Assembly (NCBI GenBank): GCA_005240025.1
Contig: SBBK01000198.1
Location: 1-6,402 of the forward strand
Direction: 5' to 3'
Length of the DNA: 6,402 nt
Origin: an archaeon
GTDB lineage: Archaea; Thermoproteota; Nitrososphaeria; Nitrososphaerales; Nitrosopumilaceae
In this document: piece by piece, positions 1 to 5,298 of the stretch
Layout: each line of letters begins with the position of its first letter
Numbering within the stretch: the first letter of the stretch is position 1
Position numbers and translations under genes: made by a program
The notes under the pieces: model-generated
Seen by the model: only the letters and a program-made list of their open reading frames with translations
Database searches by the model: none
What the model was told of the DNA's origin: nothing

Positions 1-290
1 ATTGAGATTCATAGATTTCTTGGATTTTGGGGCTTGAGGACCATACATGACAGGAATCGAATCCCAAGTCGCTTTTGATGTGATGCCAGGGCTCGTAGAT
101 GGTCAGGCTTCCACTCTGTAGTGTTACTTCGCCATACAAGTCAGCATTTCCATGGTTAGTGGTTTGTAAAGTGGGGCACCACTATCACCGGTGACTGTAC
201 TGATGTTTACCCTAGCAGTTGTAGAGCCGGAATCATAGATTGACCCATATTTAACACCACTTCCAACACCAGACAAGTTTAGGAATGTTC
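1..290 (-). pseudogene. Trypsin-like serine protease remnant, C-terminal half, frameshifted
   Basis: This is the C-terminal half of a chymotrypsin-fold (S1-like) serine protease. Reading from about 290 downward, one frame gives LSGVGSGVKYGSIYDSG, then a short spacer, then STVTGDSGAPLYK, where GDSG carries the nucleophilic serine. That frame stops at 124-126. The next frame continues the same protein from about position 163 as TTNHGNADLYGEVTLQ and then IYEPWHHIKSDLGF, the usual end of such proteases, and stays open to the window edge. A single missing base in the AAACC stretch at 161-165 would restore one frame. The catalytic His and Asp should lie in an N-terminal barrel, but that sequence is absent: upstream the DNA switches to an integrase fragment. 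I therefore read it as a truncated, frameshifted pseudogene. Recognition of GDSGAP plus the continuation in the second frame is strong; the exact 5' boundary is approximate. Confidence 0.72.
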
Positions 291-422
291 CTGGTATCTG
301 AGCACTTTGAGGTACTCGTCTGCAGTAATCTTGCTTCCTCGCTTGATGTTGTTGTACCATCTTAGGACTTCCTTGTCCTTGAGTAAACCCGATGTCTTGT
401 CGTTTGGGTGAGGCTTGTCCAA
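279..422 (-). pseudogene. Tyrosine recombinase (integrase) N-terminal remnant
   Basis: This 47-residue open stretch, from a TTG codon at 422 to TAA at 279-281, contains LLKDKEVLRWYNNIKRGS followed by KITADEYLKVL. That resembles the start of the SAM-like core-binding domain in thaumarchaeal/archaeal tyrosine recombinases (pattern: xxRWxxNxxRGSxxTADxYLRxL). The catalytic domain with its R-H-R-Y residues is missing; the frame stops just as protease-like sequence begins in another frame. No proper start is visible, because a TAA lies two codons upstream of the TTG. It sits 57 bp beyond the tRNA-Val 3' end and on the same strand, the usual place for an integrase of a tRNA-targeting element. The family call rests on remembered consensus, not on an alignment. 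It is almost certainly non-functional. Confidence 0.6.
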
Positions 423-447
423 CGCTTAAGTTACGCAATTATGCGAT

Positions 448-452
448 AAAAA
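448..452 (-). terminator. T-run terminator for tRNA-Val
   Basis: Five consecutive T on the minus strand lie about 26 nt past the discriminator base of tRNA-Val. Archaeal RNA polymerase terminates at short T-runs without needing a hairpin, so this is a plausible end of the tRNA transcript. It is the first T5 run downstream of the gene. Confidence 0.35.
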
Positions 453-478
453 GTGGGCGTTTCATTGAATAATGTAAG

Positions 479-572
479 TGGACCGAATGGGATTCGAACC
501 CATGACCCTTGCGGGATGATTAATCCTTACGCAGTGTGAGTGCGTCATCCTAACCAACTAGACAATCGGTCC
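479..572 (-). tRNA. tRNA-Val(CAC) with a 20-nt non-canonical intron
   Basis: On the minus strand the acceptor arm GGACCGA pairs perfectly with TCGGTCC, with discriminator A (complement of 479) and no encoded CCA. The D-arm is GTCT / GGAT with loop AGTTGGTTA. The anticodon arm is ACGCA, loop CTCACAC, TGCGT, giving anticodon CAC (536-538), which reads valine GTG. The T-arm is ATGGG, TTCGAAT, CCCAT. The stretch between the anticodon and T stems is 25 nt instead of 5. Removing a 20-nt intron (508-527) leaves the normal variable loop AGGTC and a 74-nt tRNA including the discriminator. The gene is divergent from the M3 peptidase gene and has a TATA-like box at 595-600. Decayed integrase/protease sequence follows its 3' end. 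Confidence 0.95.
508..527 (-). other. tRNA-Val intron in the variable loop (position 44/45), BHB motif
   Basis: Read on the minus strand, the intron and flanks form a bulge-helix-bulge. A 4-bp central helix TGCG/CGCA uses the 3' strand of the anticodon stem. The 5' bulge is TAA, the inner helix GGAT/ATCC is closed by loop TAATC, and the 3' bulge is AGG. Cutting after the second base of each 3-nt bulge, as archaeal EndA does, removes exactly 20 nt and joins A44 to G45, giving variable loop AGGTC. The outer helix is weak (about two pairs), so this is a relaxed BHB. Archaea with heterotetrameric EndA, including Thaumarchaeota, are known to process such non-canonical introns. Confidence 0.88.
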
Positions 573-594
573 AGTTTCTGTGAATACTGGACGC

Positions 595-600
595 TATTTA
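595..600 (-). promoter_or_regulatory. TATA-like box for tRNA-Val
   Basis: TAAATA on the minus strand is centred about 25 bp upstream of the first tRNA base at 572, the normal archaeal TBP spacing for a transcript starting at or near the mature 5' end. It lies within CGCCTAAATAGCG. Confidence 0.5.
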
Positions 601-603
601 GGC

Positions 604-613
604 GTTAAAATAA
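604..613 (+). promoter_or_regulatory. TATA-like box for the M3 peptidase gene
   Basis: GTTAAAATAA on the plus strand ends 30 bp before the ATG at 643. Typical spacing would put the transcript start near 635, leaving a leader of only a few bases. It is adjacent to the divergent tRNA-Val box, so both promoters share about 20 bp. A purine-rich GAGGTAGGA (621-629) lies upstream of the start but too far away to be a convincing Shine-Dalgarno. Confidence 0.4.
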
Positions 614-642
614 TCAAATAGAGGTAGGAATGATGCAAAATC

Positions 643-2403
643 ATGTACGGTCAGAAATGGAACCTCTCGGAGCTTGCCGATCACAAGAGTCCGAGTTTTG
701 CTAGACAGATCACCAGAATAGAAGACATGGTGAAAAAATTCGAAGCCATCAAAGAATCACTTGATCCAGGCATTCCCTCCGGGGAGTTTTTCAAAATCAT
801 TGGAGAAGTAGAAAAAATTGTGGAAAAATTAAGCAAGATCTCAGGTTACGCGTCGCTCCTGTATGCAGCAGACACACAGTCAGATGAGGCAACGTCACTC
901 CTCACAAAGATGTCAAGGCTTGGTTCCGAAATTTCAAACAGGATGCTGTTTTTTGATTTGTGGTGGAAGCTCAAAGTAGACGACAAAAACGCCCAGCGAC
1001 TAATGAACGATGCCGGCAACCTTGTGGAATACCTAAGACACAAACGCCTTTTGGCAAAATATTCCCTATCAGAACCCGAAGAAAAGATAATCAATACGCT
1101 TGATGTAACAGGCCCAACAGCGCTGGTCAAGATATATGACAAGATTACAAACGCATTCGAATATACCATATCGGTTGGCGGAAAAAAGAAAAAACTTACC
1201 CGTGAGGAGCTCACTGTGCTGGTCCGAAGCACTAATGCAAGGATGCGAGAGACTGCCTACAAAACATTGCTGACAAAATACAATGACAACCGCGGTGTGC
1301 TCGGTGAAATATACCAGAACCTCGTGCTGAACTGGAAGGACGAAGGTGTCCAGATAAGGAAATACACATCGCCAATATCAATAAGAAACATAGCAAACGA
1401 CACAGACGACAAAACTGTATCAAGTCTGCTTGATGTCTGCAGGGAAAATGCAGGTGTGTTTTACGAGTTTTTCTCCTACAAGGCAAAAATCCTAGGATTG
1501 AAAAAACTGCGCCGCTATGACCTGTATGCCCCAAATGCAAGACGCCTCAAGGAGAAGACCTACCCGTATCAGAAGGCAGTGAATCTTGTCCTAGAATCGC
1601 TCAGAGAATTTAGCCCCCAGCTATCGGATCACGCAAGAAAGATCTTTTCAGAGAAGCACATAGATTCCGAGATAAGAAAAGGTAAAAGAGACGGAGCATT
1701 TTGCAGCACCGTCACCCCCAAGATAACCCCATATGTTTTGATAAACTATACTGCCAAGTCCCGTGATCTCTTTACACTAGCACATGAGATTGGCCACGCC
1801 ATTCACAGCCAAGCAGCCTCAGGACAGTCCATTCTGGTATCAGAGGCATCCCTCCCACTGGCAGAAACCGCATCCACTTTTTCTGAATTATTGCTGTACA
1901 ACAGAATATCAGACAAGATGAGCCATGACGAAAAACAGCTCGTCTTGTCAGAGAAAATCGATGACCTCTATGCCACCATAATGCGGCAGGCGTTTTTTAC
2001 AATTTTTGAAATTGACGCCCACAAACAAATTGCTGACGGCACCACCGTTGACAAGATTTCAGAGACATATTTTGCAAACCTCAAGGCCCAGTTTGCCAGT
2101 TCAATAGAATTATCAAATGATTTTGCAATAGAATGGAGCTGCATCCCGCATTTCGTCCACACGCCTTTTTACTGCTATGCATATTCCTTTGGAAATTTGC
2201 TGTCTCTGTCGCTTTTCCAGCGGTACAAAAAAGAGGGCGCCGGCTTTGCAAGAACATACACGGAGATCCTGGCTGCCGGCGGCTCAAAAAAGCCCGAAGA
2301 CTTGCTCGGCGAGCATGGAATCGACATCTCCTCAAAGAAGTTCTGGCAGGACGGATTTGACCACATCAAAGGACAGGTAAAGGAGCTAATTTCGTTAAGT
2401 TAA
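643..2403 (+). CDS. M3 family oligoendopeptidase (PepF-like zinc metallopeptidase)
   Basis: A 586-residue cytoplasmic zinc peptidase that hydrolyses oligopeptides. It has no signal peptide. The N-terminal Peptidase_M3_N part (roughly residues 100-200) holds the YASLLYAADTQSDEA segment typical of the PepF branch. The catalytic part begins near residue 200. The zinc motif is HEIGHAIH at residues 381-388 (H381, H385 ligands; E382 general base), followed by ETASTFSE at 408-415, whose first Glu should be the third zinc ligand. A conserved His/Tyr-rich substrate segment, HFVHTPFYCYAYSFG, is at 503-517. Length and domain order are normal for oligoendopeptidase F. The ATG at 643 is used because the ATGs at 630 and 633 are out of frame, and the protein begins WNLSEL like its relatives. 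It is a single gene with its own promoter. The likely role is recycling peptides released by the proteasome or other proteases; the true substrate is unknown. Confidence 0.96.
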   Translation: MYGQKWNLSELADHKSPSFARQITRIEDMVKKFEAIKESLDPGIPSGEFFKIIGEVEKIVEKLSKISGYASLLYAADTQSDEATSLLTKMSRLGSEISNRMLFFDLWWKLKVDDKNAQRLMNDAGNLVEYLRHKRLLAKYSLSEPEEKIINTLDVTGPTALVKIYDKITNAFEYTISVGGKKKKLTREELTVLVRSTNARMRETAYKTLLTKYNDNRGVLGEIYQNLVLNWKDEGVQIRKYTSPISIRNIANDTDDKTVSSLLDVCRENAGVFYEFFSYKAKILGLKKLRRYDLYAPNARRLKEKTYPYQKAVNLVLESLREFSPQLSDHARKIFSEKHIDSEIRKGKRDGAFCSTVTPKITPYVLINYTAKSRDLFTLAHEIGHAIHSQAASGQSILVSEASLPLAETASTFSELLLYNRISDKMSHDEKQLVLSEKIDDLYATIMRQAFFTIFEIDAHKQIADGTTVDKISETYFANLKAQFASSIELSNDFAIEWSCIPHFVHTPFYCYAYSFGNLLSLSLFQRYKKEGAGFARTYTEILAAGGSKKPEDLLGEHGIDISSKKFWQDGFDHIKGQVKELISLS

Positions 2404-2407
2404 ATGG

Positions 2408-2439
2408 GGCTGGCAGCCTTTACGCACGGGCTGCCAGTC
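2408..2439. terminator. GC-rich hairpin after the M3 peptidase gene
   Basis: CTGGCAGCC (2410-2418) is the exact reverse complement of GGCTGCCAG (2429-2437). The stem extends by one G-T and one G-C pair on the outside, with a loop of about 10 nt. It begins 4 bp after the stop codon. No T-run follows, so it is not a classic intrinsic terminator; it may instead protect the mRNA 3' end. The rest of 2404-2569 shows no gene. Confidence 0.45.
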
Positions 2440-2538
2440 ATTTGTTCCCCGATCGGTTTGAATTCGATGTCATTGATAACAGAATTTTCATAGAATTTAA
2501 ACCTTTGATTTTGCCATCAGGCTGAATTTGTCGTAACC

Positions 2539-2545
2539 TTAATTT
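2539..2545 (+). promoter_or_regulatory. TATA-like box for the surface protein gene
   Basis: TTAATTT is centred about 28 bp before the GTG at 2570, which fits a leaderless transcript starting at or next to that codon. Confidence 0.35.
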
Positions 2546-2569
2546 GGAAAAAAGAAAATTGAGCAGTCT

Positions 2570-3694
2570 GTGTACCAGATTTTCATTGTGTTTTTGTTTG
2601 TGGGTTTGGCAGTTGCCTTTGCCGAAGAACCCCGCCTTGCAACGTACCACGAGTTGGCAAGTGTGATAGTTGACCAGAGACTATCAAATAATGTTACCGC
2701 ATCGGTGTCGTTGCAGACCACCAGTATTCAGGAATTCCAGGTTCCGCCAGGGTTGGACGCCAGGATTCGCAACAATGCCAACATTACGGCAGTAATAATT
2801 ACAAACGAGGATCAGTGCGTCCTCGGAGTGCAAGAGCAGCTTTGCATACTGATAAACACAAAGCGCATCGAGGGGGAAGGAGGCATAAAGGCTGCACAGC
2901 AAAAGGCAAGGGCGATAGGCGACACACTTATCGATGACATCAACTCTGCTTTTGGTCTAAAGGCCCAGTTCCATTCCGTGTTTATTCATTATAGCGATGA
3001 GGCAAACAAGGCCCTTGAAACAACAGGCGAGATTTCCGGCGCTGGAACGGTTTCCGCCGTATACACTGCACCTGTGCAGAATACTGATTTTATGTTCAAC
3101 AAGATATCTGGGATTTTGATTCCAAGGCAGATTCGCGGAATGGGCGGGTTTTATGATGTTGCACAGGAGTTGTCAAAAGACGAAAACTCTAGGATGAGTT
3201 TTACGATTTTGCCAAAACCGCAGGGCTCCCTAATGCAGATAAAGGTCTCAGAGAAATATCCCCGCATTGCAAGCGAGCTATATGAGATAAATCCACTGGA
3301 ATTCCTCAAAGTAGACCAGATAAAAAAATCCCAGTATTTTTCAGTCGGATTCTTTCCTCTCAACTCGCTCATTCATGTCGTGATTTTGCCCGCAGATAAT
3401 GCGACAAAGGCCCATGTCACAAAGACAGTAGAGCCGACAGTCAAAAACGGACAGCGAGTCCCCTCAGACCTTGCAGAGGACGGATGGTTCTTTGATTCCG
3501 AGTCCGGCAAAAAAATTGAGGCAATGTATCTGTTCGGTGAAAGGACATCTGCATCTTCCCAGGACTTGACCATCAGAATAGGCGAAAAAAAAGTCGCACA
3601 ACCAAAATTTGACGTTTACATCCTGGTTGGGATTGGCGCAGCCGCGGCTGGTGTTGCTGCGTTTTACCTAAAAGGAATAAGAAAAAAAGGCTAG
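2570..3694 (+). CDS. Hypothetical extracytoplasmic protein with signal peptide and C-terminal membrane anchor
   Basis: I do not recognise the family of this 374-residue protein. Residues 1-18 form a signal peptide (hydrophobic IFIVFLFVGLAVAFA, probable cleavage before EE at 19-20). One transmembrane helix lies at about 349-367 (VYILVGIGAAAAGVAAFYL), followed by the basic tail KGIRKKG. The body would thus sit outside the cell, tethered at its C-terminus. It has two cysteines only, C83 and C92, which could form a disulfide, and three N-glycosylation sequons (N41, N71, N277) in the outer part. No catalytic motif or repeat is seen. GTG 2570 is the first usual start after an in-frame TAA at 2540-2542 and places the signal peptide correctly. 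It converges with the arginine decarboxylase gene and overlaps it by 4 bp at the stop codons. Intact codon structure over 1.1 kb makes it a real gene; its role is unknown. Confidence 0.9.
   Translation: MYQIFIVFLFVGLAVAFAEEPRLATYHELASVIVDQRLSNNVTASVSLQTTSIQEFQVPPGLDARIRNNANITAVIITNEDQCVLGVQEQLCILINTKRIEGEGGIKAAQQKARAIGDTLIDDINSAFGLKAQFHSVFIHYSDEANKALETTGEISGAGTVSAVYTAPVQNTDFMFNKISGILIPRQIRGMGGFYDVAQELSKDENSRMSFTILPKPQGSLMQIKVSEKYPRIASELYEINPLEFLKVDQIKKSQYFSVGFFPLNSLIHVVILPADNATKAHVTKTVEPTVKNGQRVPSDLAEDGWFFDSESGKKIEAMYLFGERTSASSQDLTIRIGEKKVAQPKFDVYILVGIGAAAAGVAAFYLKGIRKKG
3682..3688 (-). terminator. T7 run just after the arginine decarboxylase stop
   Basis: Seven T on the minus strand begin three bases past the stop codon of the decarboxylase gene. 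The run lies within the 3' end of the convergent surface-protein gene, where it encodes part of the basic tail. It is a likely archaeal T-run terminator, inferred from sequence only. Confidence 0.45.
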
Positions 3695-4242
3695 AGTACC
3701 AAGACCGCTGCCGCAAAGACGGTGGTCCAGCGGCCCTTTGTGTCACCGACCGCAGTTTGCGTAACGTTCATTGACTTGTATATTTGGCCTGAGATCTTCC
3801 ACTGGTTTCTTTTTTCGTCCCAGCTTTTGTCAATCTCGAATTTGATACCAAGTGATGACGCAAGCATTTGTGCCGCAATGTCTTCCGCATAGTCCCCTGC
3901 CTGTTTTTCGTTTTGCCCATAGGCTTCGTACTCGGAAAGATAGCCGTAACGCTTTGAGTCAGAGGGCTGGGCAACCCCAACAGACGCAGAAATGAGTCTG
4001 TGTGGCTCGTTTGTCTGGTTTCTGGAATAAATTGTAAAAAGCACCTGGCCTGGCTTTATTAGCTTGAGGCCTTCCGAACGAGAAACAAGTTTTGCGCCCG
4101 GTGGAAAAATGCTCGATATCAGGACAATGTTTGTGCCCGCTATTCCCGCGTCCCTTAACGCGTACTCGAAGCTCGTCAGACGATCCTCGTGAACACCTTT
4201 TCCTTTTGTTAAGAATAATTTTTTTGCCACCAGATCAAGCAA
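3691..4242 (-). CDS. pdaD: Pyruvoyl-dependent arginine decarboxylase
   Basis: This 183-residue enzyme converts arginine to agmatine, the first step to archaeal polyamines and to agmatidine in tRNA-Ile. It is made as a proenzyme that cuts itself between two serines to form beta and alpha chains with an N-terminal pyruvoyl group on alpha. The processing site is VLISSIFPPGAKLV, with cleavage expected between S43 and S44. Earlier, KKLFLTKGKGVHEDRLTSFE and ALRDAGI match the family N-terminus. SEYEAYG (103-109) lies where the catalytic Glu is expected. The C-terminus GRWTTVFAAAVLVL is also typical. Start: TTG 4242 gives LDLVAKKLFLT, aligning with family N-termini, and lies about 30 bp from a good TATA box. 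GTG 4230 is the alternative; there is no ATG. Arginine and not S-adenosylmethionine specificity is the default reading; crenarchaeal paralogues can differ. Confidence 0.93.
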   Translation of the reverse strand: MLDLVAKKLFLTKGKGVHEDRLTSFEYALRDAGIAGTNIVLISSIFPPGAKLVSRSEGLKLIKPGQVLFTIYSRNQTNEPHRLISASVGVAQPSDSKRYGYLSEYEAYGQNEKQAGDYAEDIAAQMLASSLGIKFEIDKSWDEKRNQWKISGQIYKSMNVTQTAVGDTKGRWTTVFAAAVLVL

Positions 4243-4268
4243 ATTGTTTTTTGTGAGACTATTCTAAT

Positions 4269-4276
4269 TATTTATA
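4269..4276 (-). promoter_or_regulatory. TATA box for pdaD
   Basis: TATAAATA on the minus strand is centred 30 bp before TTG 4242, in the 41-bp gap after the peroxiredoxin stop. It is the best TATA match in the window. It predicts a transcript start near 4246, so translation from TTG 4242 would be essentially leaderless. This shows that pdaD is not simply the second gene of a peroxiredoxin operon. Confidence 0.6.
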
Positions 4277-4283
4277 GTTTTGA

Positions 4284-4740
4284 TTATTGGAGTTCGGCTA
4301 GAAACTGAGCTATTTGCTGCCCATGTTTTTCCACATCAAAATCCCGGAAGATTTTGCGAATGATACCTTTTTTGTCCACAATCAAGGTGGTGCGCCTGGC
4401 AAGGCCTGCCACATTCAATCCAGCATAGGTTCTACAGACGTCTTTTTTTGTGTCACTTAGGTGCAGGTATGGGATTTTGTATTCCGATACAAACTTTTTT
4501 TGATCTTCTATGGTGTCTACAGAAATAGCAGAGAGCAGAACCTGTCTTGAGAATATCAGGATATGCCGAAACGACACTTTGTGCCATCTTGAAGACCTTT
4601 TTTGAGGGACACATGAAGAGGTGGTTTTTTTGGTAAAAGCAGAGGGCTACATTTTTGTTATTCCTAAACGATGATAGTTTGATGGTGCTCCCGTCACTTG
4701 CCTGAAGCTCAAAGTCTGGTGCTGGTTGGTTTTCTTGCAT
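4284..4740 (-). pseudogene. Peroxiredoxin (BCP/PrxQ-like), interrupted by one frameshift
   Basis: This thioredoxin-fold peroxidase would reduce peroxides through an active cysteine. The first frame, from ATG 4740, gives MQENQPAPDFELQASDG, then LCFYQKNHLFMCPSKK with the expected peroxidatic C44, then AYPDILKTG. The protein continues in the next frame from about 4541: VLLSAISVDTIEDQKKF, IPYLHLSDTKKDVC, GLARRTTLIVDKKG, ending LAELQ at 4284. Skipping one base near 4542 gives a single 151-residue protein, the normal BCP length. The usual PxxxTxxC motif reads QKNHLFMC, so both Pro and Thr are replaced. ATG 4740 is preferred over GTG 4764, because a TATA box at 4765-4771 abuts the GTG. The shift may be a real mutation, a sequencing error or, less likely, programmed; apart from it the gene looks undecayed. 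Confidence 0.85.
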
Positions 4741-4764
4741 TAACCAAATTATGCCAGAGGTCAC

Positions 4765-4771
4765 TATTTAA
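4765..4771 (-). promoter_or_regulatory. TATA-like box for the peroxiredoxin gene
   Basis: TTAAATA on the minus strand is centred 28 bp before ATG 4740. It implies a leaderless or nearly leaderless mRNA and excludes the upstream GTG at 4764 as a start. Confidence 0.5.
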
Positions 4772-4800
4772 CTGACCTGTCGTGTTTAGTTTTGCATTTG

Positions 4801-5001
4801 TTACCTTTTTCGCTTTTCGGTGGAAGGTTTTTGCTGTGTCAACAGCCGGTACCCAAATAGTCCTCCAAGACACAGGTTGATGGTACCAAAAAGAGTTATG
4901 AAAAAAATGTGTTCCTGCAGTCCCACTATTATTCCCATGATCCCGGTGCCAAAAAACAATGCCATGATCACTTTGAGCTTTTTTGGTGGGATGTATTTCA
5001 T
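4801..5001 (-). CDS. Small two-helix membrane protein, unknown function
   Basis: A 66-residue protein starting at ATG 5001. It has a short basic N-terminus (KYIPPKKLK), a first hydrophobic helix at about 11-28 (VIMALFFGTGIMGIIVGL), a short QEH turn, a second helix at about 32-53 (FFITLFGTINLCLGGLFGYRLL), and a basic tail ending EKRKR. The charge pattern puts both ends in the cytoplasm. There is no recognisable family. Support for a real gene comes from the clean helix-turn-helix hydrophobicity with flanking charges, and from a TATA-like box 27 bp before the ATG. The gene ends 60 bp upstream of the peroxiredoxin start, on the same strand, but each has its own promoter. Confidence 0.75.
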   Translation of the reverse strand: MKYIPPKKLKVIMALFFGTGIMGIIVGLQEHIFFITLFGTINLCLGGLFGYRLLTQQKPSTEKRKR

Positions 5002-5024
5002 TTACTGGACTTGATTTTGCATTA

Positions 5025-5032
5025 TTATTAAA
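5025..5032 (-). promoter_or_regulatory. TATA-like box for the small membrane protein gene
   Basis: TTTAATAA on the minus strand is centred about 27 bp before ATG 5001, again consistent with leaderless transcription. Confidence 0.45.
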
Positions 5033-5112
5033 GGCTTCAACGGGCTCGGTTCTGGCAGCATTTTGGATTGGAAGTCACAACGCCAATGACAATTTGGCAG
5101 CGCCTCATAACA

Positions 5113-5119
5113 TTTTAAA
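5113..5119 (+). promoter_or_regulatory. TATA-like box for tRNA-Thr
   Basis: TTTTAAA is centred about 29 bp upstream of the first tRNA base at 5145. The stretch from 5033 to 5112 shows no gene. Confidence 0.5.
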
Positions 5120-5144
5120 CGCCATAATTTTCTTACAAATTCGT

Positions 5145-5218
5145 GCCAATATAGCTCAGCCTGGCAGAGCATCTGACTTGTAATCAGAGGGTCGAGGGTC
5201 CAAATCCCTCTATTGGCT
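5145..5218 (+). tRNA. tRNA-Thr(TGT)
   Basis: The acceptor stem is GCCAATA with TATTGGC, followed by discriminator T and no encoded CCA. The D-arm is GCTC / GAGC with loop AGCCTGGCA. The anticodon arm is TCTGA, loop CTTGTAA, TCAGA, giving anticodon TGT (5179-5181), which reads threonine ACA. The variable loop is GGGTC, and the T-arm is GAGGG, TCCAAAT, CCCTC. There is no intron. One oddity is that the T-loop has C at position 55 (5200), where nearly all tRNAs have U/pseudouridine. All stems pair perfectly, so this is a real gene. Confidence 0.96.
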
Positions 5219-5298
5219 TTCCAGAAATTGAATTCTGTACCTGGAGTCTGATTTGCGACAGCATTCCGATCATAGTTTGCAAGTCACACAAATCAAAA

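Noticed and set aside
43..66. Possible second copy of the tRNA T-arm (minus-strand TTGGGATTCGATTCC) as an attachment-site repeat
   Set aside because: The match to the tRNA 3' end is short and broken by mismatches and an extra base, and the stretch codes for the protease SDLGFDS segment, so chance similarity is more likely.
124..438. A 104-codon minus-strand frame starting at TTG 438
   Set aside because: It is not one gene. Its first half (about 290-438) lies in the wrong frame over integrase-like sequence, and only its second half is protease-like; the protease then continues in another frame.
2081..2380. Several overlapping frames of 64-84 codons inside the 3' end of the M3 peptidase gene
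   Set aside because: They lie over the conserved HFVHTPFYCYAYSFG region of a real gene and show no family features; they are shadows.
4453..4537. C-terminal part of the first peroxiredoxin frame (after the shift)
   Set aside because: After about 4542 this frame gives SALCYFCRHHRRSKK, which is unlike any peroxiredoxin, while the next frame gives the conserved continuation. It is out-of-frame reading.
4983..5183. Plus-strand 66-codon frame between the small membrane protein and tRNA-Thr
   Set aside because: It runs antisense over the start of the small membrane protein and into the tRNA gene, with no domain or promoter fit; a shadow frame.
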